Shown one piece after another: positions 1-12,165 of a stretch of 64,000 nt of DNA. Every line of letters starts with the position of its first letter. Positions within the stretch are counted from its first letter, which is position 1. The notes under the pieces are model-generated. The model saw nothing but the letters and a program-made list of their open reading frames with translations. It was not told the origin of the DNA and did not search any database. This DNA is from Aplectana chamaeleonis (taxonomy: Eukaryota; Nematoda; Chromadorea; Rhabditida; Cosmocercidae): positions 838,501 to 902,500 of the forward strand of contig JAPDOI010000020.1 of the NCBI GenBank assembly GCA_029168955.1, written 5' to 3'. Made by a program: the position numbers and the translations under genes.

Positions 1-381
1 ACATAATGAGAATGTGAGTCGATCTGTGTCAGATTTTCAGTCCTTCTCAGTGCAGATGCTGTTGTTCCATAGCGAATAGCAAGCCAAAACTACACTCCCC
101 GAGGCTCCTCATTAGGGTAGGAAGTGCAGTAAAGAAAAAATTGGAAATTTAGTTGAAAAAACCTTTTGAAAATTCTATTTGCAAAACTGTCAAAAAAATT
201 GGGAGCTGAGGGGACGTCAAAGTTTTGAAGGTTTTTTAAAGGTTTTGATCACCAAGGAGGCGTAGCCTATTCGGGGTCATGAACAACGGTCTGCCTGACC
301 CAGCTCTTAACCCATGGGCTCATCGGTGATGAATCCGACCTCTGTGTCTGCAAAATTGTGGTACGTAACTTACATAAGCAG
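1..381. other. Non-coding, presumably VPS53 intron
   Basis: No exon of VPS53 or another recognisable gene is seen ahead of the exon at 382. The stretch is AT-rich; a sequence around 195-262 recurs near 40865-40945, so part of it is repeat. Because the next exon is internal to VPS53, this is most simply an intron of that gene. Confidence 0.5.
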
Positions 382-3300
382 AATTATAGACTGACTGCTG
401 ATCAGCAGTTTCTGACCTGTTGCATATTGGCGACAGCTGACTGGTGTGCAGAAACGACATTGCAGCTGCAGGAGAAACTCGCTCAGCGATTACCGGTTGG
501 TTTTTTGTTGCATTTCATTCTATTAACAAATGATCTGGCGGTCATATGCTACATGATTGTTTTCTACCTGGTTTTAGTTGAAGGCATCAGGCTCGCCCAG
601 AAATGGAATAGTTTTCTTCAGCATGAATCGAAGGCTCGGAGCTGTTAGTATTCAAAACCTACGAAGAAATCCAAGAAAATGTGTAGATATATAAACAGCG
701 GCTGATTTTGTATTGAATTGGAAGTGGACGAGTTGCACTGTGACATACGCGTCCGATTGAGATAGCGAAGCTAAAAAAAGCTCGCCCGGAGCCGAGCGTT
801 TCGCTCAGCACCTTGCGTAAGCATTCCATAACGTGCACTGCGACGTCAAACTGCAGTTATGGAAAAAACATCTAAAAATCTGGAAGCTTGTAGACTTGCT
901 TGGCCTGTTCAGAGCGCTTACGCAGTTGAACGCTATAAAAACTAACCAAAATAACCGTATTTGGGCATTCGGTTCGAGGTTGTTTGTATTGGGGTGGGGT
1001 TTGGCAAAAATGGGAGGAGTCGACATTTTGGCGGCTCAAGATTGTTCAAACACGGCCATTTGACCCGTTTTTTACCCTTTTCTACAGCGCAAGCGTTCTA
1101 GAACAGGTCGTATGAGTTCATTCGCGTAGCTATCTTGACCACTTTTGGGAGCACGAATGCTGCCTTCAAAGACCTATAATTTGCCCTCTTATCCCATATT
1201 TGAACTGCTGTCAAGGGATAACTGTGCTTTCCATTTTCGCAGCGAACTTCGCTCTATTCCTCCGCGCGCGTGTTCGCAACAGCGTACTGCGAGAGGTAGC
1301 AATTTTGCGCGCGCAGACATACGCACGCGATGTATCCGAGCGAATTTCGTCCGAAATTGAGTGTATGTTTCATAAAGAAATTATACTTTACAGGGTGTTG
1401 ATCTGAGCCAAGAAATGGAGACGTTTTACGGAATCACGAACCAAGCGCTGGCAGTGTTAGTGCAGGACCTTGAAGGCACATGTGACGCTGCGCTCCAAGC
1501 TATTTCCAAAATCACGTGAGTTGTCAATGAGGAAAGGTGATTATATCTATGGAGAACCAGCAAGGCATCTGAATAGTGTCTTTCTCTGCCTAGCTATCCT
1601 CTGGTTTGAGGTTAAACTTACTGTGTGTCATTGCGGACTCGCGATGCATCGGTTTCGTACGAGCTTTTGCCCCCACCCTCATCAGCTGATCGTGTGAGTT
1701 TTTCGAATTTTCCTAGTTTCCCCTTATTCTCACGTAATTTTTCAACAGTTTTTGATCTTTAAATGCGCGTTACGATCAATGAAAATCTTGCTAGAAAACT
1801 AAAAAGTCAGTAACTAACACTAAGAGTTGGTTCTAATTGGGTAATACCACAAAATTTTTAAAAAATCATCAAAGGTTGTCATTTCCTATTCGTTGCCGTC
1901 GATTCCCGTATTCCTGAAATTGAAACTCTAGCAGTCGGGCATATCATAACGAACGTAGCATTTACGGACTGAAAACTGTTGAAAAAAGTGTGAGAAATAT
2001 TGAAAACCATGGAAAATGAAGAAAACAGCACATGATCAGCTGATGAGGGCGGGCGCGGAAGCCCGTACCCGATGCATCGCGTGCTCGCAGCGCGAGTCCG
2101 CAATGACACACACTAACTTTAACCCCGAACTTCAGGATACCTCTCCATGAACAAATCTCGAATGCGCTGAAGCTCCATTCAAATTTAGGTGGTCAGCAGT
2201 TGATGGTGTTGGAGATGAGTCGCCGTTTGTGGGCTCGATTCGATCGCATTTACGAGCAGCGATTCCGCGTCTTCGTGACCTATTATCGGATAGAAGGAAG
2301 TATTTTGCCCACCTCTGCCTGAAATTGGCAACGCAGCTGGCGCATAAGTTTGTGGGAGCGTTATTTAGATGCAAGCCGATAAGCACCCATGGTGGGTGTG
2401 AACAAACAATAATATATGGGAAAAACAGGAATTTGTGGAAATGAATGTTCAGGTGCCGAGCAACTACTGCTAGATACTCACTCGTTGAAGTCGTTTCTGC
2501 TTCAGATGCCGTCAATTGACAGTGCGGTGGCTGCGAAACCTCCCACAGCCTACGTGGGAGGTGTGAGTGCGGCGCTGAATAAGGCGGAGATGATATTGAA
2601 AGTAAGTTGACCTGTTTTTTTTTTCTTTCGGAAAGCGCGCGGATACTAGAAGTTTCTAAAAATTCGTTTTCGTTCTAGGTTGTAATGTCCAACATGGAGA
2701 CGCCTGAGGACTATGTGGAACACTATTCAAGGCTACTGCCGGAATCGAATGCAGCCGAGCTGCAGAAAGTGCGGTGGTTTTTTTGTACAGGAGTAGTTTC
2801 AATGGTTTCTGAAGAAGAAAAATCAACAGAATTATCTTATTGGAGGCGGGCGCTCTTACGAGGGCTTGTTTAACTTACACACCATTTTTTCACGAAACCT
2901 TGTTCTGGATGTTGTAGTTATAGTCATGTGAATTGATAGTCTGGGTTTAAAATTTCTTAAATGCCTCACAAGGGAGGTATACAAAGCGTAGGTCGAATCA
3001 TGTTCTCAGTATTTCTTGGGCATCTGTAGTAAAACTTCGCAGTACCCCGCCCCGAGCAGCTGGTTCCAAAAAGTTATGAGCTTTTTTAAAGTTTCGCGAA
3101 ATGGTAAGGGTACCCATCAGAATTTTTTTGGGGTGATCTGTAAAAAAATCATGGATTTTGCTCAAAGCGTGTATCTAGGGGTGATCTAGGATGCTGAAAA
3201 CGATTCTGGGGACTGTTTATCGAAATTCTTAGGTTTGCTGTAGGTTACGGTTGGTAATACGCCATCTAGGAGCCAACACACGCCTTAGTAGCTCGAAAAT

Positions 3301-6300
3301 AGGAAAGTGGGTATCAAATTCGTATTCACCACCCCGAATAACCCGCTCCATGCAAATTTTGGGTCAAATCTGGAGATTTCGATCAAACTACCGTATACCC
3401 ACCGTAATATGTAAAAAATCGGCAAGCAGACCTTAGATTCGTGCTAAGCCCATCAAATTACCTTTAGAGAAGGATTTTGAGACACATCTATCGAAGAAGT
3501 TCGGAAATCTCGAAAGTGGCGTGTTGCCCTCAAAGTTTACTACCGCTGGGATGCGTTGAGCGAATTTAGATGGAAACTTTGAAAAAACGGCAAGTCAACT
3601 TCTGGTTCGTGTTCAGCGCCTGAAAAGAACCCTGGGAGAATTTTAAGTCAAATCTGGAACATTTTTCTGAAGCGTCTTCACAACCACTAATTGATATAAG
3701 CAACCATAGCTGGCTGATGCAGGCATCAGTATATTTGCAAACTCGAGAGTCTCAGCTCTGTAAAGAGTAATCATAGCTCCTGAGGCAGCTTCTGTTACCG
3801 ATTATCCCCTCCCCACTTAAAATAGTGCACCAACCTTTTGATCGATTGAATGACAATTGAGCTGATCATAGATGGATCTATTACCGTGAGAAAGGACTTT
3901 TGTTTTCCTTTTTTGCTGCAATTGGCTAGACTTTGATTGTTTAACCCGTTTTCAAGGTGAAGCGCGTTCTTTGGACGTATTAAATAAAATCAAATAAAAC
4001 CGCTTAAACGAAAATCCGTTCAAGTCCAACACGCTATCAGTTTGCACAAATTCGAAAAATGTGCTATCTCCCAAACTTGGCTCAGTGGGGTTGTTTTAAT
4101 CACGGAGCACCATTATAAGGTCCGATTCCAGATTTTGGGAAGTTTACTGTGCGTTTTGGAAGGTAAAAAGAAACTCAAAAATTTGCTCAGTTTTACCATA
4201 GTTGTTCTAGAGATACTAGCAATACAGTTCGTTTCCGCAGGTCCGACCTACGCTGTGTATACTTTCCTCGTCAGAGATTTACAGATTTCCAAAAGTGAGC
4301 TTTTTCATAGCTTGCGAAGAGGAGAGGGGTTTACGAATCAAAATTTCTAAGGTGTTCAAAAAATTGTCTCGAATTGAGCTTAAAACTCTTTTCTAGGCTT
4401 TTTTGGGTGCTGATTACGATTCTGAGGCTCATTTGTAGGTTTTTTATAGAAAAAATTCGGCTTATTTGGTCCGAAACTTCAAATTGGGGGAATTTTTGCT
4501 GGCCGAACGCGATTTTTAACGATTTCGAGAGTGTTACCTTTTTTCGCCTTAAAACTCCTTCATAGGGGTTATTTGGGCTGCCTAACACAAATCTGTGGTC
4601 GGTTTATCGATTTTCCTTCGATTACTGTATGTAACTTCCCTGTGGGTGTAATTTGGGACACCGAACCAGAATTTGAGGTTTATTTTCAAAATGTAGGCAA
4701 CAAAAAGACCCCAGATTAGCGTTCAGCGCCCTAAATAACCCCCAGTTGAAAGTTTTGAGCTGAATACGGAAGATTTTTTTCTGAAAACCTCAACAATTTT
4801 CTGGTAAGAATCCTCACGTTTCTTGCGAAGTAATGAAAATGCCCTTCTCGGATTTCCCGGCATTTAGAGAATTCCTGGCGCGGGTCATTTATGTACTGCC
4901 ACAAACCTACAACAACGCAAACATTGTGTTCAAATCGTCGGCACGCGGGAAAACGGTCCCTAGTTTGAGTGGATGGCCCTTGTAAAGGTAAATAGGCTGG
5001 CTAAAGTGAATGGCAAGAAGTGATCATGAAAGTTGGAAAATCGGGTTTCCGCAAGGTAATTTTTGCTCGCGGGTTTCTAAAATGGGGTGCGAAACTCGAA
5101 AAAAAGCGCGAAAATGCTGGCTGTCGGAACACGGAACGCCGGAAGATTGTTAATCGATTGATTAGCTACTTCTGTCTCAGTACCTGGACCCGATATTTCC
5201 GCGTTCCACAGCATTCTGGGCGGTTCTTGGTTAGCTGAACGAGGAAGGTCAAAAACTGCGGGTTTTGGCACGCGAATTTCCGCTCAGAGACTTTTAGAGA
5301 TCTACAGTTTTTTTCGGTTTCCGGAAAAAGGCACAAAATTTTGCATGAAATCAGAAAAGCAGCTAAATCGATGTTTTTGTCTAGTGTGCACTTATCTACT
5401 GGCGTGGTAAACACCTGGAACCTCTGGTTTAATGAAACTACCTCGATGCCGCGCGGCGGATGCGATTTCGCTGTGGTGACTGGGAGCGGGCTAGTTATAG
5501 TTGACCGCAATGTTAAAAGGACGTGGTGCGGCTGCGGACTCGCACTAAAACTGCGGTAGAATCTGGCACAGTGCCAGATTCTACCGTAATTTAGTACGAG
5601 TCCGCAACCGCACCATGTTCTTTTACATTGCGGTCAACTGTATTGCTTTTTGAAAATTTCTCCCTGCTTTGTTAGCAATTTTCCGCTTTCTAACAAATGT
5701 GGCTTTTCGATTTCCAATTTTGACAAATAGGTCACAAATTTTCGCTGGGAATTTGGTAGTATTCATAGGCTGTATAAACAAATTTTTTATTGTTCCTTTG
5801 CGGACCTGAGATGGAGGGAGACCGCGCGCACATGCGCGCTTGATGAATAATGGGAAATTCGTTTCTATACATCGGGTAAGTTCGGGGAAGTTTGGGCATT
5901 TTTAGAGGACGAGCAACAGAAAGTATGCCGTCACAGAGCTGATCGACGAGCTGGCGTCTGCTGGCGCGTCTTATGATTTTCCTCTTTTACAAGAATGGAT
6001 GGGAAATTCAACGAGAAAAAAACGGCAAAAATTTAAAAAAAATGGAGATTAGAAATTCTCCAGAAACAAATAACAAGTGGTCAGTGCAAAGGTATACCAA
6101 ACCAGTAATGAAAATGGTTGCGTTTGCCTCATCCTGCGGGTAAGTGCGAATAAGGTAGTGCCCAAATATGGACCAGTGCGTATGTGAATGTTCATTCCCT
6201 TCCAATGTTTCAAGGATTCCGAAAAAAAAAACAAATTTCCTGTTTTGAGACCACATATTAAATTTTGGTAAGATGTTTGATGGCGAATGGATTTTATGGG

Positions 6301-7021
6301 TAGCGAGAGGGAGTATTGGACAGAGTGCACAAGCTCATGGTCCGCCGCTGGTCCTCTACTACTGTAGGCGACGCGTTAACCACCTGCCGCGGAGTGCATC
6401 GGTGACTCCTTAAGCGATCGATAGACAAGGTCTGGTCACTTAACTTATCACCAGCTGGACGGCGGAGTGGTGTGGTTTGTGGTTGAGCTACTGCAGTGAC
6501 AGTCGCCTACACGATCGATGAGGCGGCCGAGAACGAATCGAGAACCGTTGCAGAGGGAAAGTAGAGGACCACTAGCGAACCATGAGTATATGCTATCTGC
6601 AACAAGCAGAGTATGCATCGTATCGAAATGAATAGTCAAAAATTGAATAAAATATTCAGAAAAAATACCGACGTCTTCCCGTGAACCCATTACATTTCAC
6701 TAGTGGTATTTCACGATTGTGTTCAGGTTCTGGATATGCGTGGTGTGAAGAAAGTTGAGCAGACGGCTATCCTGCAAGCCTACCGGTAAGACTGTTTCCT
6801 CTTTAGAGATCTTTTATTCTGGTGGTTTATACTCAAACCCACAAGTTTTTAGGCAGAAGTTTGGTGCTGCGGCTGATGCGGCTCCAGCTGTCTCAGTGGG
6901 ATTGGGCAATCCGCTGTCGGGGACACTGTCGTTGAATGCAGTAGTGTCAATGGCTGCCGATGGATTAGCGGAAACGACCAGCATGCGAAGGCTAGAGAAA
7001 CTCGTGAAGAGGAATTTCTAG
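382..7021 (+). CDS. vps-53: VPS53, C-terminal part (GARP/EARP tethering complex subunit), seven exons, 5' end outside the window
   Basis: VPS53 is a rod-like subunit of the GARP and EARP complexes, which tether endosome-derived vesicles at the trans-Golgi and recycling endosomes. Proposed exons: 382-495, 1394-1515, 2189-2391, 2453-2601, 2679-2768, 6727-6785, 6853-7021 (stop TAG). They join to 906 nt in one open frame, 301 residues. The order of conserved segments matches the C-terminal third of animal VPS53: [69 protein letters not shown], and a terminal basic helix [11 protein letters not shown]. Junction phases agree at each splice. Weak points are the first acceptor (AAGCAG, little pyrimidine tract) and the donor at 2769 (GTGCGG). 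The ~4 kb intron before the last two exons is full of repeats. Family assignment is firm; the symbol follows nematode naming. Confidence 0.93.
496..1393. repeat. VPS53 intron with dispersed repeats
   Basis: Two repeats recur elsewhere. Around 826-890 is a copy of a sequence found at 62965-63020 and 63260-63320, with the word CTGCAGTTA(C/T)GG. Around 1230-1375 is a short inverted-repeat element with CG-rich alternating purine/pyrimidine interior, also at 8670-8815, 19238-19362 and 30045-30200. No coding exon seen. Confidence 0.6.
5496..5645. repeat. Compact palindrome (foldback element)
   Basis: The left arm (about 5496-5569) is the near-perfect reverse complement of the right arm (about 5572-5640), with the centre at the self-complementary TGGCACAGTGCCA near 5565-5577. 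Arms of about 65 bp and almost no loop could form a hairpin. Looks like a small foldback MITE; no coding. Confidence 0.75.
6328..6600. repeat. Foldback MITE, family with GGTCCGCCGCTGGTCCTCTA ends
   Basis: The left end (GGTCCGC..GGTCCTCTACT) is matched in reverse complement at the right end (AGTAGAGGACC..GCGAACC). Two relatives lie at 34585-34835 and 62325-62610, so this is a dispersed family with three copies in the window. Confidence 0.6.
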
Positions 7022-7655
7022 GCTCACTGTAGATTCACCGTTCCCAACTTCATTTGATAACTTCTTGAGCGGAAACCGAACAGTCTTTGCGGCTTACAGG
7101 GCGCTTTTTCTGCTGAAATAGGCAGTTTTCTCTGTTTTTTTTTCGACGCGGAAAGGTCAAAAAGGCAATCAGGGACGAAAATCTGTAGGAGGAATAGTGT
7201 TTCTCTCTTTAAGAGGTTGAAATATTGCTCTTATCATAGTGAATGTAGACCGTTTAGGAGTTGAAAAAATATTTTATAGTAGCCAGTAGAGCAAAAGGAT
7301 GGAAAAATAATTCCGAGCAATGATAATTTTCGGGAATTTCGGGCACTGATTCAGAGGACCTACCACGACGTAGCAGGAAGTCGCGCTGCATATCAGTAAC
7401 GTCGTGCGATTCACAGTCAGCGTCGTCTTGCTGTCAAGTTAACATAGCGATGTCGGCTTTTTGCTCGAGTTCACAGAAATGCAAGCGCCTAGGAGCATTT
7501 CGGCGCGAGCATGATCGCAGCGGCTTCCCGTGACCGAACTGCTCCTAGGCGCCTCTCATTTAGTTCACTCGATCAACAAGCGGGAGATTTCCTTCTGATT
7601 AGACGATTCCAAAAGGCGACGTGTTGTCTACAGTGGCCTGGTAGGTCCTTTGATA

Positions 7656-7935
7656 CTGTGCTTATCTGGGTCAAATTCCGGTCCGCAATTGCGTCTCAAC
7701 ACGCTTTGCGGGGCCGCACGCGCTCGAGTCAATCGAGTTTCCAGCTTCAAAGCCGACTCGAAATGGCTTTTTTATACAGTTTCTTCAGTTTCGTTTAGTT
7801 TTCAGTTTCTAAAACCCACCTTGGGTCAACAGATCGGCAGCTGCGGCACTGGAAACTCTTCCGACTCGAAAGCGCGTGGCCGCAAAGCGTGTCGAGACGC
7901 AATTGCGGACCGGAATTTGATCCAGATAAGCACCG
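7656..7935. mobile_element. TA-flanked MITE (CTGTGCTTATCTGGG family), copy 1
   Basis: Terminal inverted repeats begin CTGTGCTTATCTGGG and continue through GGTCCGCAATTGCGTCTC and a CTTTGCGG block, mirrored at the right end; TA flanks both ends. Non-coding, about 280 bp. Four relatives lie at about 17100-17377, 20332-20610, 36042-36204 and 45530-45808. Confidence 0.8.
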
Positions 7936-9039
7936 TAGTTTAGGAGAATGGCTTATTTCATTCGTAGAAGAGTTTGATCAGGCTCGAAAAGTTGTAGCTT
8001 TAGTGTGAAAATATAAGGCGTTTGGATCGAAGCATTCCCGTATTTGCCTTAAAAATATTACCTTTTTCATGTCAAGGCGTAATTTGGTGCAGAAATGTTG
8101 TGACTGTGTTTATTACGGGTTGTATTATTTATTTATTGATTTTCTGGTCTGTGATGTGTAAATCTGCTTTCTTAATCAAATAAATACTAAGGTTTGTACA
8201 TGAATAGTTTTTGTGCGGTTTGAATTTTTTCCAAGGTTACTGTGTAGTTGTTCAGGGGTAATGTTAAAGTTGAGTGTTTCTACATGATTTTTATCCTTTG
8301 TGGACGCACGCTCGCGACGCACCGCACCCAGCAACCACAAGTTCGTAGCCCGATCGTTGTGTGCGATTGCAGATATAAGTTCATTTCTGAGATGGACTGT
8401 ATATGGTCGGTAGAGAATTGTTCGGCGGTTCTGTGTTTTGTGTTTGTGGACGTAGACAGGTTGAGGCGCACACTGAGTGAAGACATGAAGACAGGCGGAG
8501 GCTCCTGGAGGCGCAGACAGGAAGAATACACCCGACCGACGGACATTCTTGCGTCGGCTATACCTTGAGCTATTTTTGGTTTCCTCAATGTTTTCGTGGT
8601 ATTGTCACTGCTTTTCGTACATGCGGAATGCATTGCTTTTTAGGGCAAAATTTTTTGGTGGTGTCCTCTGTTTCGAAGCCAAATTTACTCTGTTCCTTTG
8701 CGTGCGTGTGCGTAGTGAGGAGAGAGGCAGCGCGAAAGCGTGTGGGAGAGGGAGACAGTGTAAGCGCGCACACGCACGCGATCAGCGGAAGTAATGTTTG
8801 CTCCGAAATAGAGGGTAACATACATTTGGCGTCAGTCTTCGGTCGATTGAATAATTCGAATATTTCGTTCTTGGGGCTTTTCAGTTGGTGAATAGTATGA
8901 TTAATGGTTTTTTTTTCGCTTTTCAAGGATTTTGAACGAGTGAATTTTTTTTGAATTCTCGCACAAATGTAGATTAGAAAAACCTCATAGTTTGAAGTTT
9001 TGAAATGTCAGTTGAATCTAATGATTTAATTTAATATTG

Positions 9040-10440
9040 AGTCAAATATTCGGAAAGGAGGCTAGTTTAAGATCTTAATTGGACCAAATCGTCTAGAACG
9101 GATTATTTCCCTAAGCCTCCCTTTATCAATTTTTTTCGAATCGAATAACCGACCGATTTCCGAATATTGTTCGAATAATCGAATGTCTGAATTGTCCGGG
9201 TAATTGAATTTTTCTGCGTTCTTATTTTTGATTACATTAGAATTTCATATAATTTTTTTTCGATTATTTGGGAAAATAAATTGTACGTTATGTAAATATC
9301 CTTTTTGTTTAGGATTCCAATTTTTTCGGTTTTCAATTATTCAATTCATTTGGAGTCATAAATTTTTCTTTTTTGAAAGAAGGTTTCGATCTGCTTGGGA
9401 ATTCAAGCTACTCGTTTTTCCCAAGTATTCATGCGGTTTTTAGTGTAAGATTTTTTAGAAAAAAAATTTAATTTGACTTATATTTTTTTCTCTTTCGAAT
9501 GTAAGAATTCAGTTGATTCGGGAAAATATTTCGTTTATTCGGGATTCTGATTTATTCGGTTTTGGAAATAATCGATTCAATCGAAAAGAAATGTATTTTC
9601 TAAATAGAAGGATTCGATTAATTCGCGAAAATAAATCATTCGATTTTCCCTAATATTATATTTATTCGGCAGATTTATTTATTCGATCTTTCGAATATTC
9701 GATTTTTCGGACGAAATTAGTTCGTTTTTTTTTTGTTTAGGGATTCATTTTATTTAGTGAAATAAATTATTTGATTTTTTTTCTGAAATGATTCTATTCA
9801 TCGGATTGTAGTTTATTCAGGTTTTGAATATTCGAATCATTTAGGAAAAATCAAGATACTGCTTTTCTCAAAATATTCGACTCAAAGGGAGGTGAAAACA
9901 TTCGTTTTTTCGAATATTCCACTCATTCGGGTCTTTAAATTATTCGTTTTTTCTTTCTTCGAAAATTGTTTCATCCAAGAATTTAAATTCCTAGTTTGTT
10001 TCGATTATTTGATTCTTTCGGTAAATCTAGGTATATATTCAGTTTTTGAATATTCATTGGGTTTATTGATAAAATTAAGATAATTGAATTTTTTGAGTTT
10101 TGGGCCAATTCTTGGTGATGAGGCCCAATTATGTTGGATGTTTGATGAACTGTCCAATCCTTTTCAAATATTGTTTTTGAAGTGACTTCTGGATTCGGTT
10201 TTTCTGAGTCTTCGAATTTCGAATAATTAAAGGATTAATTTGATTAAACGAATTTTAAAAAAAATGGACATTCGAGTAATAGTCAATTATTGAAATCAAG
10301 TAGAGGACAGTTCATCAGATTGTATAGCGTACGGTTTTTTCGGATTTTTTCAAAAAAAAACTGTTCTGGAGTTTTGAAGAAAGAAGTCATTATTTTATAA
10401 ATTTTGAAAATACTGAATTTGAAAAAAAAATTCATTGAAA
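9040..10440. repeat. AT-rich degenerate ATTCG/CGAAT repeat tract
   Basis: About 1.4 kb of low-complexity DNA in which words such as ATTCGATT, CGAATATTC and TTATTCGG recur in degenerate form on both strands without a fixed period. A related but distinct tract with CGAACGAACGAA words is at 11815-12165. No reading frame of credible composition. Confidence 0.6.
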
Positions 10441-11814
10441 ATTCATACACTCCTTATAGCAAGTAAATTCTAGTCTGCAGCTGCGGACGACCGCTGCTGC
10501 GACATGCACGCTACGTAAAATCGCGTTAGAGCGACGTGCAATCGTGCTGGGGTGGTGGTCGCAATGTGTTTGAACCTCTAAAAGTGAGGGGGAGGAGCGA
10601 GGGGACGTGATTGGAGGATACGCCGCTTACCGTCAATCACTGCCGTTCGCTCCGCCACCCGTCCTTTTCGCGCCTCGAAAACATTACGATCAGGGATGTG
10701 CGGAAATTTTTTTTTGGAAACAGAAAACAGAAAATTCAGTTCGACAGAAAACAGAAAACAAAAAAATCTCCAAAATTGGGTAGAAAACAGAAAATTTTTC
10801 AGAAATCAATAATTATTGTTCAGCGTGCAGTATGTGAGATTTTTAACAGCGTTAATTTTTTTACACATTTTTCCGTGATAAATGGTTCCTTTGCACAATA
10901 TTCAAAGGCCAACAGTTGACCAGATGAAGGAATGTAGACACCCTATAGAGGCATATTATAAGTGAAGATTGTCCCTCAAACCTCACTTTTCCTGAGACAA
11001 TAACACCCGGTTACTTGATCAGAAGCTCATCAAGTGCAAAAAAAACATAGATTCAGTCGAAGCAGACTTGCTCTCCCTAGTGCGCATATTTTTACGATAA
11101 TTTAGCGTTTTTGCAAGGTTGAACACTGTACAACTTCTCAATGCCCTAGAGTCACGCGCTTTTCGCCCGTGCGCGCAGCATGAGTATAATGTCCTAACGC
11201 GCCGCTCGCTCCACCATGGCATGTTCGCTCGTAAGGCCTAGTGCATACTTCTGTCGCGGCGATGGGGTCGCGGTGTAGGAACTGGTACAACCCGCCGCGC
11301 CCAGCGCAGTGATCGATCGCGTCTAGCACTGACAATCGTCGCGCGCGGCCAATCTAGTGGGAGCTGCTATGCGCGACTGTGTCGTGCCTGTGTCGCGGCC
11401 AATCTACACTTTTCCACAATGTGCGCGCTGTTTAGCGCCGTCTGGATGGTGTGTCGTGTCGTCGTGCACTGCACTACGACACCGCGACGTAAACGCCAGA
11501 CATCCGACCTGGAAGGCAATAATACGTTTGTTTCAAAAGTTTTTGGTTGGTAAATAGCCTCGTATTCGTTTGGTATGTGTTCTAATCGACAGTTCTTTCT
11601 TGTTAGATTATATAACGACGATCGGCCACTCGAAGGTATTCATATTCCGAATACTACCATGGATTTCTTCATGATTTCGATCACTCCACTTTTTCTTCTT
11701 TTATGCTTTTTTTTAAAATGCAATGCACTACTCCTTGTCCGAATTATGTTCGCATTGAAAATCATAAAGAGAGACACTCTATTTTGAGAGCAAATTATAA
11801 TTGTACAATTTCGA

Positions 11815-12165
11815 AAACAATTCGAACGAACGAAAAATGAAAAAAAATTCGTTCGAAAGAATTTCGAACGAACGAAAATTGAGAAAATTTCGTTCGAAAA
11901 AAATTTGAGCGAACGATTTTCGAAAAACCTTAAAAATTTGGGAGGTCGAACGAACGAAATTCGAAACTAATCGAAATTTCGATTTTTTTCGAAATTTCGT
12001 ATTTTTTTCGAAATTCGTCGGAACTTTTGAAATTTGTTCGAAAAAATTCCGAACGAACGAATTTCGAAAAATTTTCGTTTGGCAAAAGCTCGAACGAACG
12101 GAGTCTGAAAAAATTTCGTTCGACGAATTTTCGAACGAACGAAAAATCTTTCGAAAATTTCTTTC
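11815..12165. repeat. CGAACGAACGAA / TTCGTTCGAA degenerate repeat tract
   Basis: Clustered copies of CGAACGAACGAA and its complement alternate with AT-rich spacers. Frames that stay open on the minus strand encode only repetitive Phe/Arg/Ser/Lys sequence, as expected of a repeat and not of a gene. Confidence 0.6.

Larger units (their letters stand above)
2769..6726. repeat. Large VPS53 intron made mostly of foldback repeats
   Basis: About 4 kb with no conserved coding sequence. Sequence from roughly 2930 to 4830 belongs to a dispersed foldback family whose words (for example TACCGTATACCCACCGTA and TTCGTGTTCAGC) reappear at 27215-28226, 28960-29830, 30880-31700, 36640-37705, 41508-42895 and 44366-45435. 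Near-perfect short palindromes lie at 5496-5645 and 6328-6600. Confidence 0.65.
7022..10690. other. Intergenic region downstream of VPS53, repeats only
   Basis: No coding exon recognised. Contains a TA-flanked MITE (7656-7935), a CG-rich inverted-repeat element (about 8670-8815), a long AT-rich stretch (about 9040-10440) thick with ATTCG/CGAAT words, and near 10470-10660 part of a MITE related to those at 40945-41135 and 51975-52125. The short open frames here have no family resemblance I recognise. Confidence 0.55.

Noticed and set aside
2132..2515. 127-codon minus-strand frame
   Set aside because: It is the antisense shadow of two conserved VPS53 exons (2189-2391 and 2453-2601).
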